A DNA stretch of 27,606 bases from Hyphomonas sp. (GTDB lineage: Bacteria; Pseudomonadota; Alphaproteobacteria; Caulobacterales; Hyphomonadaceae): NCBI GenBank assembly GCA_024743015.1, contig JANSXJ010000001.1, positions 1-27,606 of the forward strand, in the 5' to 3' direction. Each line of letters starts with the position of its first letter. Positions within the stretch are counted from its first letter, which is position 1. Positions 1-7,832 of this stretch are shown piece by piece. The position numbers were made by a program, and so were the translations under genes. Below the pieces are notes generated by a model. It was not told the DNA's origin. It worked only from the letters and a program-made list of their open reading frames with translations, and made no database searches.

Positions 1-376
1 CAACGCCGCGCTCATTCCCCAGTTTTCTCGCTACCTGCTGAATAAAGTGGTCAAACCGACGTTGCCCCAACGCATGCGCAGCATCTCGTTGTCCCTCGGG
101 GATAGGTTCTGTTTGCGTCAGCCAATAAAATACAAAATGCGCTATCGTTTCGAGACAAAGCGCGGTGTCGCGCTCAATTTCCCCCTGCCTGCGATCGAAC
201 GCGTCCATACGGCGGAGTAAGCGTTCTTCGAGAACAAGATTGGATTCGGGGTCGAAAAAACGGCTGAGGGCCTCTTCAACGATATCGGTTTTGGTAACGC
301 CAGGCTCTCTCGCTCGGCGATCAAGTTCAGCATACAGCTTGTGGGAAAGCCGGAGGTTCACACGCGGTTTGCTCAT
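1..376 (-). CDS. CopG/ribbon-helix-helix-type conjugation protein (partial at left edge)
   Basis: The minus strand reads open from the ATG at 376 to the window edge, giving 125 codons without a stop, so the 3' end is missing. The N-terminus (MSKPRVNLRLSHKLYAELDR) has the basic beta strand and amphipathic helix of a ribbon-helix-helix DNA-binding fold, and the following segment GVTKTDIVEEALSRFF is typical of CopG-like proteins. A long charged helical region with many Arg and Glu residues follows. The start lies two bases after the traG stop codon, so the gene is almost certainly co-translated with traG. In related alphaproteobacterial elements a CopG-type gene commonly sits between traG and trbB. 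Its role there is unknown; local transcriptional control or a relaxosome accessory function are inferences. Confidence 0.8.
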   Translation of the reverse strand, partial: MSKPRVNLRLSHKLYAELDRRAREPGVTKTDIVEEALSRFFDPESNLVLEERLLRRMDAFDRRQGEIERDTALCLETIAHFVFYWLTQTEPIPEGQRDAAHALGQRRFDHFIQQVARKLGNERGV

Positions 377-378
377 CT

Positions 379-2340
379 TCAAAACTCCGGAAGTGTGTTA
401 TCATCGGCTAGGTCAAGCGCTGCCGCCCGGCGGATCGTTTCCAGCGTATGCTGTGAACCGATATCCTCTTCATCATCAACTTCTGGAGATGCCTCCGGTT
501 CGACTGGAACCGCAGCGACTGGGCCTGACTGATCAAGTGTTGGGACGATCTCTCTACTGCCTTCTGAAGTGTTCTTTGCTGAGGTCTCGGCAGCCATCAT
601 TCCTGGGCGGACAATATCCGTCCAACTGCTATTGCAGTTTATGAGAACTGGCATCTCATTTGGTGGCGGCGTCACCCGAACTGTAAAGTTGCGATCTTGG
701 AAATAGCGAAGTTTCTTTGCGAGGATTGGCGGTGTGCCTGAAACCATAACAACTTCATCGGCAGGAGACATTTGCATCACTTCGCCGGGCGTCATGAGCG
801 CGCGCTGGGTTTCCTGGCGCGACACCATCATATGGCTAAGCCAAGGAGCTAGCCGGTGTCCTGTATAATTCTTCTGTGATCGCAGCTCCGTTTTCGTTCC
901 GAGGGCTTCCGAGATGCGTTTGGCTGTGCGCTCATCATTGGTCGAAAAAGCAATCCGGACATGGCAATTATCCAGGATCGCATTGTTCGGCCCGTAGGCC
1001 TTTTCGATCTGATTGAGAGACTGGGCAATTAGATAGGCCCGCACACCATAGCCCGCCATGAAAGCAAGGGCACTTTCGAAGAAGTCGAGCCGACCGAGCG
1101 CCGGAAACTCATCGAGCATCAGCAGTATGTTTCGCCGCTCAGATTCCGGCATCGATTCAGTCAGCCTTCGACCAATTTGATTGAGGACCAACCTCATTAG
1201 AGGTTTGGTGCGCGAGAGATCAGAAGGCGGAACAACCAGGTAAAGCGACATGGGCCGATTTGAGCGAGTGAGATCGCTGATCTGCCAGTCACTTGCAGAC
1301 GTCACCTCCGCAATAACCGGATCACGATAAAGCCCCAGAAAACTGAGAGACGTGGAGAGGACGCCAGATCGCTCATTTTCCGATTTGTTGAGGAGTTCAC
1401 GGGCGGCACTTGCAACGACGGGATGCACACTATGTTTGCCGCTCGAATTCTCAACGTGTTTTGTTTTGAGCATCACGCCGAGCGTTTTTTCAAAGCTTCT
1501 TGAAGGGTCTGATAAAAACTGCGCACACCCAGATAGAGTTTTATCTTTCTCAGCGTAGAGAACATGTAAAATAACCCCAACGAGCAAAGAATGAGCGGTC
1601 TTTTCCCAATGGCTGCGCCGTTCAAGCGAGCCTTCCGGATCAACCAGGATATCAGCAATATTCTGCACGTCGCGCACTTCGCTCGCGCCTTTACGCACCT
1701 CCATCAAGGGATTGAAACGAGATCTAGACGCATCGGTAGGGTCAAATCGAATGCAGTTCGAAAACGACCCGCGCCATCCTGAGGTTAGCTCCCAGTTTTC
1801 TCCCTTTATGTCGTGGATAACTGCGCTGCCCGTCCAGGAGAGAAGTGTCGGAATGACCAAACCGACGCCCTTACCTGATCTCGTCGGCGCGAAGGCAAGG
1901 ACATGCTCGGGACCATTGTGGCGCAGATACCGATCTTTCCAACGCCCTAAAAAGACGCCCTCGTCCTTTAACAGACCTGCTTTCTGCAGATCGGATGTCT
2001 CAGCCCAACGCGCCGAGCCATAAGTTGTGACGCTGCGCTCCCAGCGTGATCGCCATACTGATCCCAAAACCGCTGCCAGAATGCCGAGCAATCCGCCACT
2101 CGCCGCTATTGCCCCGCCGCGCGCAAACACTTCCGGCGCATAAGCCTCATAAGCGTACCACCATTGGAAGAGTCGCCACGGCCGATAGACGGGCCACTGA
2201 TCCCATAAAAACCAAGGGTGTCCGAGCGCCGGTTGGTAGCCGAGGGCGTGCGCAACCCACTGCGTTGCGCCCCAAATGCTCAAAACGATGATGGATAGAA
2301 CGATCAGAAACTGGCCGATCAAAATCTTAGATGGCGACAT
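379..2340 (-). CDS. traG: TraG/VirD4-family type IV coupling protein
   Basis: This 653-residue protein is the inner-membrane ATPase that links the relaxase-DNA complex to the mating channel. Two hydrophobic N-terminal segments are visible at about residues 6-24 and 78-95. A VirD4-type Walker A (TRSGKGVG, 153-160) and a Walker B (LLMLDEF, 406-412) follow, with the TraG-like stretch APTRSGKGVGLVIPTLLSW around the first. The C-terminal 70 residues are acidic and low in complexity, as is common in coupling proteins. Length matches the family. The ATG at 2340 is chosen because it starts the first membrane segment and has GGGAG upstream. The CopG-type gene follows at once. A 16-bp motif shared with the relaxase and traF regions lies about 75 bases upstream, suggesting common control. 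Confidence 0.95.
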   Translation of the reverse strand: MSPSKILIGQFLIVLSIIVLSIWGATQWVAHALGYQPALGHPWFLWDQWPVYRPWRLFQWWYAYEAYAPEVFARGGAIAASGGLLGILAAVLGSVWRSRWERSVTTYGSARWAETSDLQKAGLLKDEGVFLGRWKDRYLRHNGPEHVLAFAPTRSGKGVGLVIPTLLSWTGSAVIHDIKGENWELTSGWRGSFSNCIRFDPTDASRSRFNPLMEVRKGASEVRDVQNIADILVDPEGSLERRSHWEKTAHSLLVGVILHVLYAEKDKTLSGCAQFLSDPSRSFEKTLGVMLKTKHVENSSGKHSVHPVVASAARELLNKSENERSGVLSTSLSFLGLYRDPVIAEVTSASDWQISDLTRSNRPMSLYLVVPPSDLSRTKPLMRLVLNQIGRRLTESMPESERRNILLMLDEFPALGRLDFFESALAFMAGYGVRAYLIAQSLNQIEKAYGPNNAILDNCHVRIAFSTNDERTAKRISEALGTKTELRSQKNYTGHRLAPWLSHMMVSRQETQRALMTPGEVMQMSPADEVVMVSGTPPILAKKLRYFQDRNFTVRVTPPPNEMPVLINCNSSWTDIVRPGMMAAETSAKNTSEGSREIVPTLDQSGPVAAVPVEPEASPEVDDEEDIGSQHTLETIRRAAALDLADDNTLPEF

Positions 2341-2411
2341 CGCATAGAGGCTCCCGTTCAGAAAACCTCTCTAGTGTTTCGCGCCTGCTCAAATTCAGCC
2401 AGTGTGAATGG

Positions 2412-2427
2412 CGGCAAATGGCGGCAT
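2412..2427 (+). promoter_or_regulatory. Repeated operator-like motif upstream of traG
   Basis: The 16-mer CGGCAAATGGCGGCAT matches the consensus CGGCA-NN-TGGCGGCAT seen also at 6883-6898 and 7695-7710 on the other strand. The core ATGGCGGC occurs twice here, starting at 2408 and 2418, exactly ten bases apart, which is one helical turn. It is 72-87 bases ahead of the traG start. A role as a regulator binding site is inferred from recurrence and placement only. Confidence 0.5.
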
Positions 2428-2527
2428 AAGCCCCGCGTTAAATAATGCTCGCGTAGAGCAAACACTGAACCAGCCTCGAGCCATCAAAAATCACGGCTGC
2501 AACTCGCCTGCGAGCTACGAGGACCCA

Positions 2528-4591
2528 CTATAGCCAGCGGATTTTATCGCGGTCGACACTTTGCAATACGGTTCCAAGACCGCTGTCGGCATTGGTCAGG
2601 TGGATCACGAGATGGTCCATACTGCGGGTCAGGGAAATCATGAGCCAATTGAGGGCATAGGCGCGGTGGGCGGCAAACACCTTCTCTTTGAATTTGGTTT
2701 CATCGAAGAGTAAGCCTTCATCGGCTTTCAACTTTCGGCGCAAATCCTCGGGGTCGATATCCGGGTTGGCCAATACATAATCGAAAAAAGCGTCGAGCCC
2801 CATACAAACTGTGGTCCATCCCTCCATACCGCGGCAGCTTTGGTACAGAACTGCCCGCAAGGAGGTCTGCCGGCTCGGATATTCGCGGTTTTGCCGGACT
2901 TCCCAATCGTAGCCGCGCCAATAGTCGGCGCTCCGATTGTCCTGAACGGTTTCGAACAAATTACAATAATTGGCGTTCGGAGTAGATGCGGGTTGCGGCA
3001 GGCAAACCAATGCATCTACAGGGCGCATCTTTTCTTGATGGGCAATATCCTCTTCCAGAATATCGAGTGCTCGCTCAAGCGCGCGGCGCGGCTGGGGCTC
3101 CACCAAGACTGTGACCCTTCCGCCGGTGACCGTTTGATCGGGCTTCACATCCCAGTCGGGAAAGTGAAGCGCACGCGCTATGTCATTGACGGTGTCGCAG
3201 GTCGCAGCCTTGGTCCGGCGTGACGTATATAAAGGCTGTATCCTGTTCTTCGGGATATCTCCCCGGTCCCAATCACAGCGATCCTGATTTACAAATTGAT
3301 CGATACCGTCGGCAACAATGACCCGCTCTGGACCGAACACGTCATAGATCAAATCGCGGTGCTCTTCGCTCCAATCCTGCCCCTCGTCCACGAGTAGAAA
3401 ATCGTATGGCGCCGGGAAGTCTTTGCGAAATGTACTGATGTCTGCCCAGATTGATGGAGGCTTCGGTTCACACTGACAGGGCCTTCCCATCGCATTTAGT
3501 GCACAACACGGTATCTGCTCTTCCAAAAACGCTTCTGGCTTGAGCAGGGCGCGTAAGAACAATGTTTCGCGTTCGTCGAGCTCATACAATTCTGCCGCGC
3601 GGGCGACAGCATCAGCGCCAAAGGCAAGGCCGAACAATTGGCGCATCAGGACCCAGCGCGTCTCGACCATCGGGATGGGATAAATGTCCTTATGCCGGTC
3701 TCGGATAATGGACATGGATCGCGCCATGTCAGATATCAGCCCGTGATTGTAGGTTACAATTCGCGTACTTTTGCCCTGGCGGGCGAGATAAATCGCCATC
3801 TGGATCAATGCGAATGTTTTGCCAGTTCCGGCTCTGCCCCGAAACATCAATAAGCCTGAGCCGAGATTACGAACGTAATTCTGCTTGTCAGCGTCGAAGC
3901 GTTTTTCCGTGAGCGCATTCAGTCGTTTCAAGTCCAATCTGGTGGGCTCGATTTTCAAAGTGAGCGAGTCGACCAGGCTATCATAACTGTGATGTTGGCC
4001 GCCTTGATCTGCTGGCACCAAGGTTTGAACTTTGCCTTGCGCGCTATTTACGCCAAACGCGTCTATGAGCTGTTGCCAATTGAAATCACCGCAAATCACA
4101 TTGGTTCGCCCGATCGGCAGCTTTTCTCCTAGACTGCCTGGCGGAACACGCGGCAACCAGAGCACGGATTGCACGTAAGTTTTATGGCGCCGCGCTTTTC
4201 CTTTGTAAGAAAATTGCTGAAGATCCTTCAATGCCCAGACTTGGGCGTCAGCTTGTGCGGTCGCATCGTGCCACCCGTTTTCATATTGGACTTCTATATG
4301 TGTGCCATGGCGCCTCACCGCATCTGGTGAGTGGTTCTTGATCTCCACACACGCCACAAAAGACTGCACGGGTATTCCGTCGGACGTGCGAAACAAGTGT
4401 TCAGCCGCGCGCGTATCCTCGAAGACCAGGACACAATCAATCTCTCGATCCTTGGCGAAGACTTGAGGTACGATTGCCAGCCGAACACCTGGGTTATTGA
4501 TATCCGGCGCACTCGCAATCAGAGCCTTTCTCAAATGCTCAGCATTCGACTGTTCTGATGTTGCGGATGGTCCGAGTATCGCAATCGTCAT
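2528..4591 (-). CDS. NERD-nuclease/UvrD-like superfamily 1 helicase
   Basis: This 687-residue protein has a nuclease-like N-terminus and a helicase body. Residues about 15-130 resemble a NERD (nuclease-related) domain: REIDCVLVFE places an acidic residue at 52 and CVEIKNH supplies the E-x-K pair at 83-85 of a PD-(D/E)xK active site. The helicase part has Walker A GRAGTGKT (252-259), Walker B LLVDEGQD (399-406) and a late motif LMISLTRSMDHLVIHL typical of UvrD-family proteins. A cysteine cluster (PCCALNAMGRPCQCEP, about 361-376) between the ATPase motifs may bind metal. It lies between traG and the relaxase, a place where transfer modules normally have no helicase, so it looks like inserted cargo. 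NERD-helicases occur in defence islands, but no partner gene is adjacent. The 187 bases to traG and 150 bases to the relaxase contain no other gene I can support. Confidence 0.85.
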   Translation of the reverse strand: MTIAILGPSATSEQSNAEHLRKALIASAPDINNPGVRLAIVPQVFAKDREIDCVLVFEDTRAAEHLFRTSDGIPVQSFVACVEIKNHSPDAVRRHGTHIEVQYENGWHDATAQADAQVWALKDLQQFSYKGKARRHKTYVQSVLWLPRVPPGSLGEKLPIGRTNVICGDFNWQQLIDAFGVNSAQGKVQTLVPADQGGQHHSYDSLVDSLTLKIEPTRLDLKRLNALTEKRFDADKQNYVRNLGSGLLMFRGRAGTGKTFALIQMAIYLARQGKSTRIVTYNHGLISDMARSMSIIRDRHKDIYPIPMVETRWVLMRQLFGLAFGADAVARAAELYELDERETLFLRALLKPEAFLEEQIPCCALNAMGRPCQCEPKPPSIWADISTFRKDFPAPYDFLLVDEGQDWSEEHRDLIYDVFGPERVIVADGIDQFVNQDRCDWDRGDIPKNRIQPLYTSRRTKAATCDTVNDIARALHFPDWDVKPDQTVTGGRVTVLVEPQPRRALERALDILEEDIAHQEKMRPVDALVCLPQPASTPNANYCNLFETVQDNRSADYWRGYDWEVRQNREYPSRQTSLRAVLYQSCRGMEGWTTVCMGLDAFFDYVLANPDIDPEDLRRKLKADEGLLFDETKFKEKVFAAHRAYALNWLMISLTRSMDHLVIHLTNADSGLGTVLQSVDRDKIRWL

Positions 4592-4741
4592 TTGATATTG
4601 CTTGTACCAGCCTCAAATTAAGTCAAATATTTTCAGCTAAAAAACCCTTTGTTGTTTAGTGCTTCGCTTCAATATCAGTTTGGTCCTCGGCTATTTTCAG
4701 CACGCGCGGTGAGGTGATTCGATGTCGGATGATTGAGACGG

Positions 4742-6685
4742 CTAGCGCGATAGCCCTCGTTTCAGCCCATCAGCAACATTCCAAGTCACGCCGCGTTCTC
4801 GTGCCTCAACGACCAATGATCTGCCGCGTTGCCGTTCCATATCCGGTCGCCACGGCACCAGGGCAAAGGCTTTCTCATTCCCAACAATCGCCATTCTGCC
4901 TTGTGCGAGATCGGTTGTGCGTTCGAATTTTCCTTCGAATCCTTCTCCCGTTTCAAGTACCTTGTGCGAGCGTTGGGTCCGCTCCGCTTCTGCCTCGCCC
5001 ACGCGGCGCAGCTCCTCCAGTCTTAGTCGCTGACGCACCTCAGTGTTCAACGTCGTTTCAGCGTCTTTGAGCCATCCCTTTCCGCGCAAGAACGTCACGC
5101 GAGCGTTACGTGCTTCACTTATTGCCGTGCTTTCCAGGCTGTTATGCTGGACCTCTTCGCGATCGAGCCATGTCTCGGCATACGCTTCAATTTGCGCTTT
5201 CAATGAGGCCCACGAATGTACTTTCATGGCGACGCCGCCGCGCTTGGCAGATTCAAATTCTGCCGCTCGTTCGAGGAAGTCCTCAGCTATGTCCCATTCC
5301 CCTTGAGGGCTTCTGTTTACGATGCCTGCTCTGCGAAGCGCTTCGAGCCGTCTCTTGTGGGCAAGTCGGTAAGCACTTGATGCGGAGGGATCGGCAGCGG
5401 CATGAAGTTCGTCTGAATAAAGCCCGCCGCTTCGGTCCGCGACCTCAGCAATCGTGCGATCTGCTCTCCTGGGCTTTCGTGGCTGCACTGAGAGTTCAAC
5501 AACCGCCCCGATTGGCGGCGAAGCCCCGCCAAATTCATCTGTTACAGGCGCGTACCATGGCGTTCCCTGAAAGTCCTCCACGAGGATGAAGCGTCGGTCT
5601 CGCAATTCATCTTGGGGACCATGCTGTATCACTTGACCCAGGATGGATGGCAAATCGTCCGTTCGTTCCTCAAAAAACCGAACCCTATCTGTATGTTTAC
5701 CGGGCTCTACGCCCGCCGCCAGTGCGCGGATGATATCGCCCTTGCGCCCCATCGCTTTAAGCGCCTGGTCCCAGCGCGGGGTAAGTTGCCATCGTCCTTC
5801 CCCAAGATTTTTCGCAAGGTGGAGCTGCTCAAGATGAGAGAGGCGCTGCTCGTGAAGACTGCGTGTAAATCGTCCGAGCGCATTTGATCCTGGCGATAGT
5901 TCCACAACACGTTGGTTTGATAAGCGGTCGATCTCCCGATCAAGTCCTGTAAATCTATCCTGTAACACTTCCCGGTGCCGGGACTTTACGATCTCAATGT
6001 CACGCCTTGGACCAAGTTCTTGGGTTAGGGTTTCTTCGGCCCGTGCACGTATCCCTTTCATGAGATAATCTCGGGCGATGACGAGGTCTTGTCCCAAGTC
6101 ATCCTTGCCGCGAATGACAATGTGCGTGTGCGGATGTCCGGTATTGTGATGATCGACCGCGACCCAATCTAGACGCGTACCGAGATCACGTTCCACTTCT
6201 AACATTAGTCGCCGCGTTGTTTGTTCTAAGTCGTCGAGCTGATCTGCATCTTCTGGTGAAACGATTATGCGGAACTGGTGGCGGTCGTCCATGCTGCGCT
6301 CTGCGAATGCGCGGCCATCCATGTCTCGATCATCACGCCCATAAAGCTGGCCGCCTGACCCATCCCTGTCGACACCATCTCGTTGAATGTAATCAATGTG
6401 CCGCGAATAGGCTCTTATGCCGATGCCTGATTTGGCGCGCGCAATATGCACTTTAACGACGACCCGGCGAAGGCGCATGCGGGGTAATCGCTGAGCCTTT
6501 ATGCGTGCATGCAGTCCTGCAGCTTTTCCTTTGCCAATACGTGCCCCCGTGAAGGAGGGTTTTGTACGCGGCGCAGACATTTGCCTTGCCGCTTTGAGAA
6601 GTCTGGAACGAAAACGTCTAGAAGACCCTGCGCCAGTGTCTCTCAGCTTGCCAAGGCGCGGTGTAAAATCAGTGTCACCACTCAT
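4742..6685 (-). CDS. MOBP-type relaxase, VirD2/TraI-like with DUF3363
   Basis: This protein of 647 residues from the ATG at 6685 should nick oriT, stay bound to the 5' end of the transferred strand and lead it through the channel. The signature three-histidine metal site is HPHTHIVIRG (His184, His186, His188), preceded by DWVAVDHHNT. Candidate nicking tyrosines lie upstream in AYSRHIDYIQRDG (Tyr93 and Tyr99), as expected for this family. A basic N-terminus of about 90 residues precedes them, and the long C-terminal part matches the DUF3363 region of alphaproteobacterial relaxases. A GTG at 6709 gives an eight-residue longer form; the ATG is preferred because GGAG sits about ten bases before it. 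The gene follows a candidate oriT and lies downstream of traF. No catalytic residue appears missing. Confidence 0.92.
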   Translation of the reverse strand: MSGDTDFTPRLGKLRDTGAGSSRRFRSRLLKAARQMSAPRTKPSFTGARIGKGKAAGLHARIKAQRLPRMRLRRVVVKVHIARAKSGIGIRAYSRHIDYIQRDGVDRDGSGGQLYGRDDRDMDGRAFAERSMDDRHQFRIIVSPEDADQLDDLEQTTRRLMLEVERDLGTRLDWVAVDHHNTGHPHTHIVIRGKDDLGQDLVIARDYLMKGIRARAEETLTQELGPRRDIEIVKSRHREVLQDRFTGLDREIDRLSNQRVVELSPGSNALGRFTRSLHEQRLSHLEQLHLAKNLGEGRWQLTPRWDQALKAMGRKGDIIRALAAGVEPGKHTDRVRFFEERTDDLPSILGQVIQHGPQDELRDRRFILVEDFQGTPWYAPVTDEFGGASPPIGAVVELSVQPRKPRRADRTIAEVADRSGGLYSDELHAAADPSASSAYRLAHKRRLEALRRAGIVNRSPQGEWDIAEDFLERAAEFESAKRGGVAMKVHSWASLKAQIEAYAETWLDREEVQHNSLESTAISEARNARVTFLRGKGWLKDAETTLNTEVRQRLRLEELRRVGEAEAERTQRSHKVLETGEGFEGKFERTTDLAQGRMAIVGNEKAFALVPWRPDMERQRGRSLVVEARERGVTWNVADGLKRGLSR

Positions 6686-6762
6686 GTGGTCCGATCTCCG
6701 CCAATGCACCTAAAGATCCCAATAGATTCAACAAATCTGAGAAAATTCGTGCACCACATATT

Positions 6763-6778
6763 CCGGCATAAGGCGCCA
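6763..6778 (-). promoter_or_regulatory. Degenerate copy of the repeated operator-like motif before the relaxase
   Basis: The top strand here reads CCGGCATAAGGCGCCA. From 6764 it keeps CGGCA and GGCG of the consensus CGGCA-NN-TGGCGGCAT but differs at three of the 14 specified positions. It lies 78-93 bases ahead of the relaxase ATG, a distance similar to the motif before traG. Functional meaning is inferred and weaker than for the three better copies. Confidence 0.3.
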
Positions 6779-6804
6779 AAAAAGAGATGTGCAGACAATA
6801 CCTT

Positions 6805-6840
6805 ATGCACCTGTTGGTGCATGAGCTTCAATCTTGCCCG
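6805..6840 (+). other. oriT: Candidate oriT core: hairpin plus RP4-like nic sequence
   Basis: The top strand holds a seven-base inverted repeat, ATGCACC (6805-6811) and GGTGCAT (6816-6822), with a TGTT loop. It is followed by CTTCAATCTTGCCCG (6826-6840). From memory, the RP4/IncP nic region is CTTCACCTATCCTGCCCG with an inverted repeat just upstream, cut as ATCCTG/CCCG. By analogy the cut here would fall between 6836 and 6837. The site lies about 150 bases ahead of a relaxase gene of the matching MOBP class, where oriT is expected. The transferred strand would then begin rightward, so traF, DUF736 and ardA enter first and the relaxase last. This is inference from pattern and position. Confidence 0.5.
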
Positions 6841-6882
6841 TTCGGGTTCGCTGGCTGATCTAAGTCTGCCATTCGCCGCTTC

Positions 6883-6898
6883 ATGCCGCCATATGCCG
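6883..6898 (-). promoter_or_regulatory. Repeated operator-like motif in the traF-relaxase gap
   Basis: The minus strand reads CGGCATATGGCGGCAT, a full match to CGGCA-NN-TGGCGGCAT. With one more base it is nearly palindromic around CATATG. A second ATGGCGGC core lies exactly 20 bases away (minus strand from 6912), two helical turns, whereas the pair before traG is spaced by one turn. It lies about 200 bases ahead of the relaxase and next to the candidate oriT, so it could serve transcription or the relaxosome. Confidence 0.5.
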
Positions 6899-6918
6899 GA
6901 AAACGCCGCCATCTCTAA

Positions 6919-7416
6919 CTAGCGCCACTCCAGCACAAGCTGCGCTGAACTTTGAATATCACTTACATTGGTCGGTCCAAAGTAACGTCCATCAAGAGAA
7001 TCCGGGTGCGGATTCATCAAAAATACCTGGCTATTTCTGAGCCTGATACACCCTTCCCAAGAAGGCAATTCTCGCATCATCGAATCTGTTTTTCTTGCGA
7101 TGCCATGAGGGGTTTGATTAATAAAAATGCGTCCATCTACCCTGCAAATCTCATCGCCTGGCACACCAGCAACACGCTTCAAAAGCGGCCAATCTTTTCC
7201 GACAAACCCTCGTTCGCTTGCCCAAACTGCCTCAGGGCTTTTGGCTGAAACGACAACCCAACGACCAAGGGTGAATGGGTTGTCATTCAGCCAATAAAGC
7301 CCTATCGGCGCGCTTGCCGTTCGGTTCCATAGAAGCTTTTCTGAGGGTGAAAACGCTATCCCAAAGAGCGCGAGGCATACGCCTACAATCATCAAAAGAA
7401 AGAATGATCGACGCAT
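6919..7416 (-). CDS. traF: TraF-like S26 signal-peptidase-family protease
   Basis: This protein of 165 residues from the ATG at 7416 belongs to the S26 serine protease family. In RP4, TraF matures and cyclises the TrbC pilin; that substrate is present here at 22603. A hydrophobic N-terminal membrane segment (FFLLMIVGVCLALFGIAF) is followed by SAPIGLYWL, which carries the presumed nucleophile Ser, and by PLLKRVAGVPGDEI, which carries the general-base Lys. A C-terminal motif NPHPDSLDGRYFGP matches the family's SxDSRYFG-type box. A reading from 7509 would add 31 residues that overlap the upstream gene and is rejected. The ATG lies four bases after the stop of the HTH gene, so the two are translationally coupled. 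The traF stop is followed by the regulatory and oriT-like gap. Confidence 0.92.
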   Translation of the reverse strand: MRRSFFLLMIVGVCLALFGIAFSPSEKLLWNRTASAPIGLYWLNDNPFTLGRWVVVSAKSPEAVWASERGFVGKDWPLLKRVAGVPGDEICRVDGRIFINQTPHGIARKTDSMMRELPSWEGCIRLRNSQVFLMNPHPDSLDGRYFGPTNVSDIQSSAQLVLEWR

Positions 7417-7420
7417 GGTT

Positions 7421-7654
7421 TCACCGGAGAGGCTCGCCGGTAGAAACCCATCTCTGGCCTTCCGACCAATCGACCAAATCGGCTTTCGTGTAATAGACAC
7501 GCCAACCATGTTTTCGGTAAATTGGCCCGCGCCCCTGGTAACGATAATGACTTAGGGTAATTGGTGATAGATGCAGAAACTCGGCGGCTTCCTGCGCTGT
7601 GAGAAGTTCTGGCAGCTCGGCACTGCCTTTGGATTTTTGACTGTTGTTCCCCAT
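7421..7654 (-). CDS. Small excisionase-like helix-turn-helix protein (RdfS/AlpA-like)
   Basis: This 77-residue protein has a winged helix-turn-helix of the MerR/excisionase (HTH_17) kind: LLTAQEAAEFLHLSPITLSH forms the two helices, and GPIYRKHGWRVYYTKADLVDW forms the wing and final helix. Such proteins act as recombination directionality factors or small regulators. As I recall, the excisionase gene rdfS of ICEMlSymR7A also lies close to traF, so an RdfS-like role is plausible. The ATG at 7654 has AGAGGAG nine bases upstream. The 3' end is coupled to traF. Upstream lie a six-base inverted repeat (CTCGTC 7669-7674, GACGAG 7685-7690) and one full copy of the shared 16-bp motif. It could instead be only a transcription factor; no integrase is in view. 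Confidence 0.82.
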   Translation of the reverse strand: MGNNSQKSKGSAELPELLTAQEAAEFLHLSPITLSHYRYQGRGPIYRKHGWRVYYTKADLVDWSEGQRWVSTGEPLR

Positions 7655-7694
7655 GGTATGGTACTCCTCTCGTCTTTTGCATTCGACGAGAAGG

Positions 7695-7710
7695 ATGCCG
7701 CCACATGCCG
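7695..7710 (-). promoter_or_regulatory. Repeated operator-like motif before the rdfS-like/traF operon
   Basis: The minus strand reads CGGCATGTGGCGGCAT, matching CGGCA-NN-TGGCGGCAT in full. It ends 41 bases ahead of the HTH gene's ATG. A possible -10 box TATAAA lies just upstream on the minus strand (7719-7714) with no good -35, so the motif would sit near the transcription start if that promoter is real. Whether it binds an activator or a repressor cannot be told from sequence. Confidence 0.5.
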
Positions 7711-7770
7711 GAATTTATAGCCGTAAAAAGTCCCGGCTGATTTTTGTGTCCGAGTGTTAACTCTGTTCCA

Positions 7771-7810
7771 CAAACAGAAAACCGCCCCGGAGAGTCTCTC
7801 CGAGGCGGCA
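7771..7810 (-). terminator. Rho-independent terminator after DUF736
   Basis: A strong GC-rich inverted repeat spans 7782-7808, pairing CCGCCCCGGAGAG with CTCCGAGGCGG-type sequence around a short loop, with one mismatch. Read on the minus strand it is followed by TTTTCTGTTTG. It starts 24 bases after the DUF736 stop codon, so it should end that transcript and separate it from the rdfS-like/traF unit. Confidence 0.85.
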
Positions 7811-7832
7811 GATTTTGAGTGACGTTTTGCGC

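Noticed and set aside
2446..2515. Short hairpins TGCTC-GCGTA-GAGCA and CTCGC-CT-GCGAG after the NERD-helicase gene
   Set aside because: The stems are only five bases long and lack an adjacent T-run, so a terminator cannot be supported.
6682..6912. Open frame of 76 codons on the minus strand in the traF-relaxase gap
   Set aside because: It has no ribosome site, runs through the operator-like repeats and the candidate oriT hairpin, overlaps the relaxase start and has no recognisable protein sequence.
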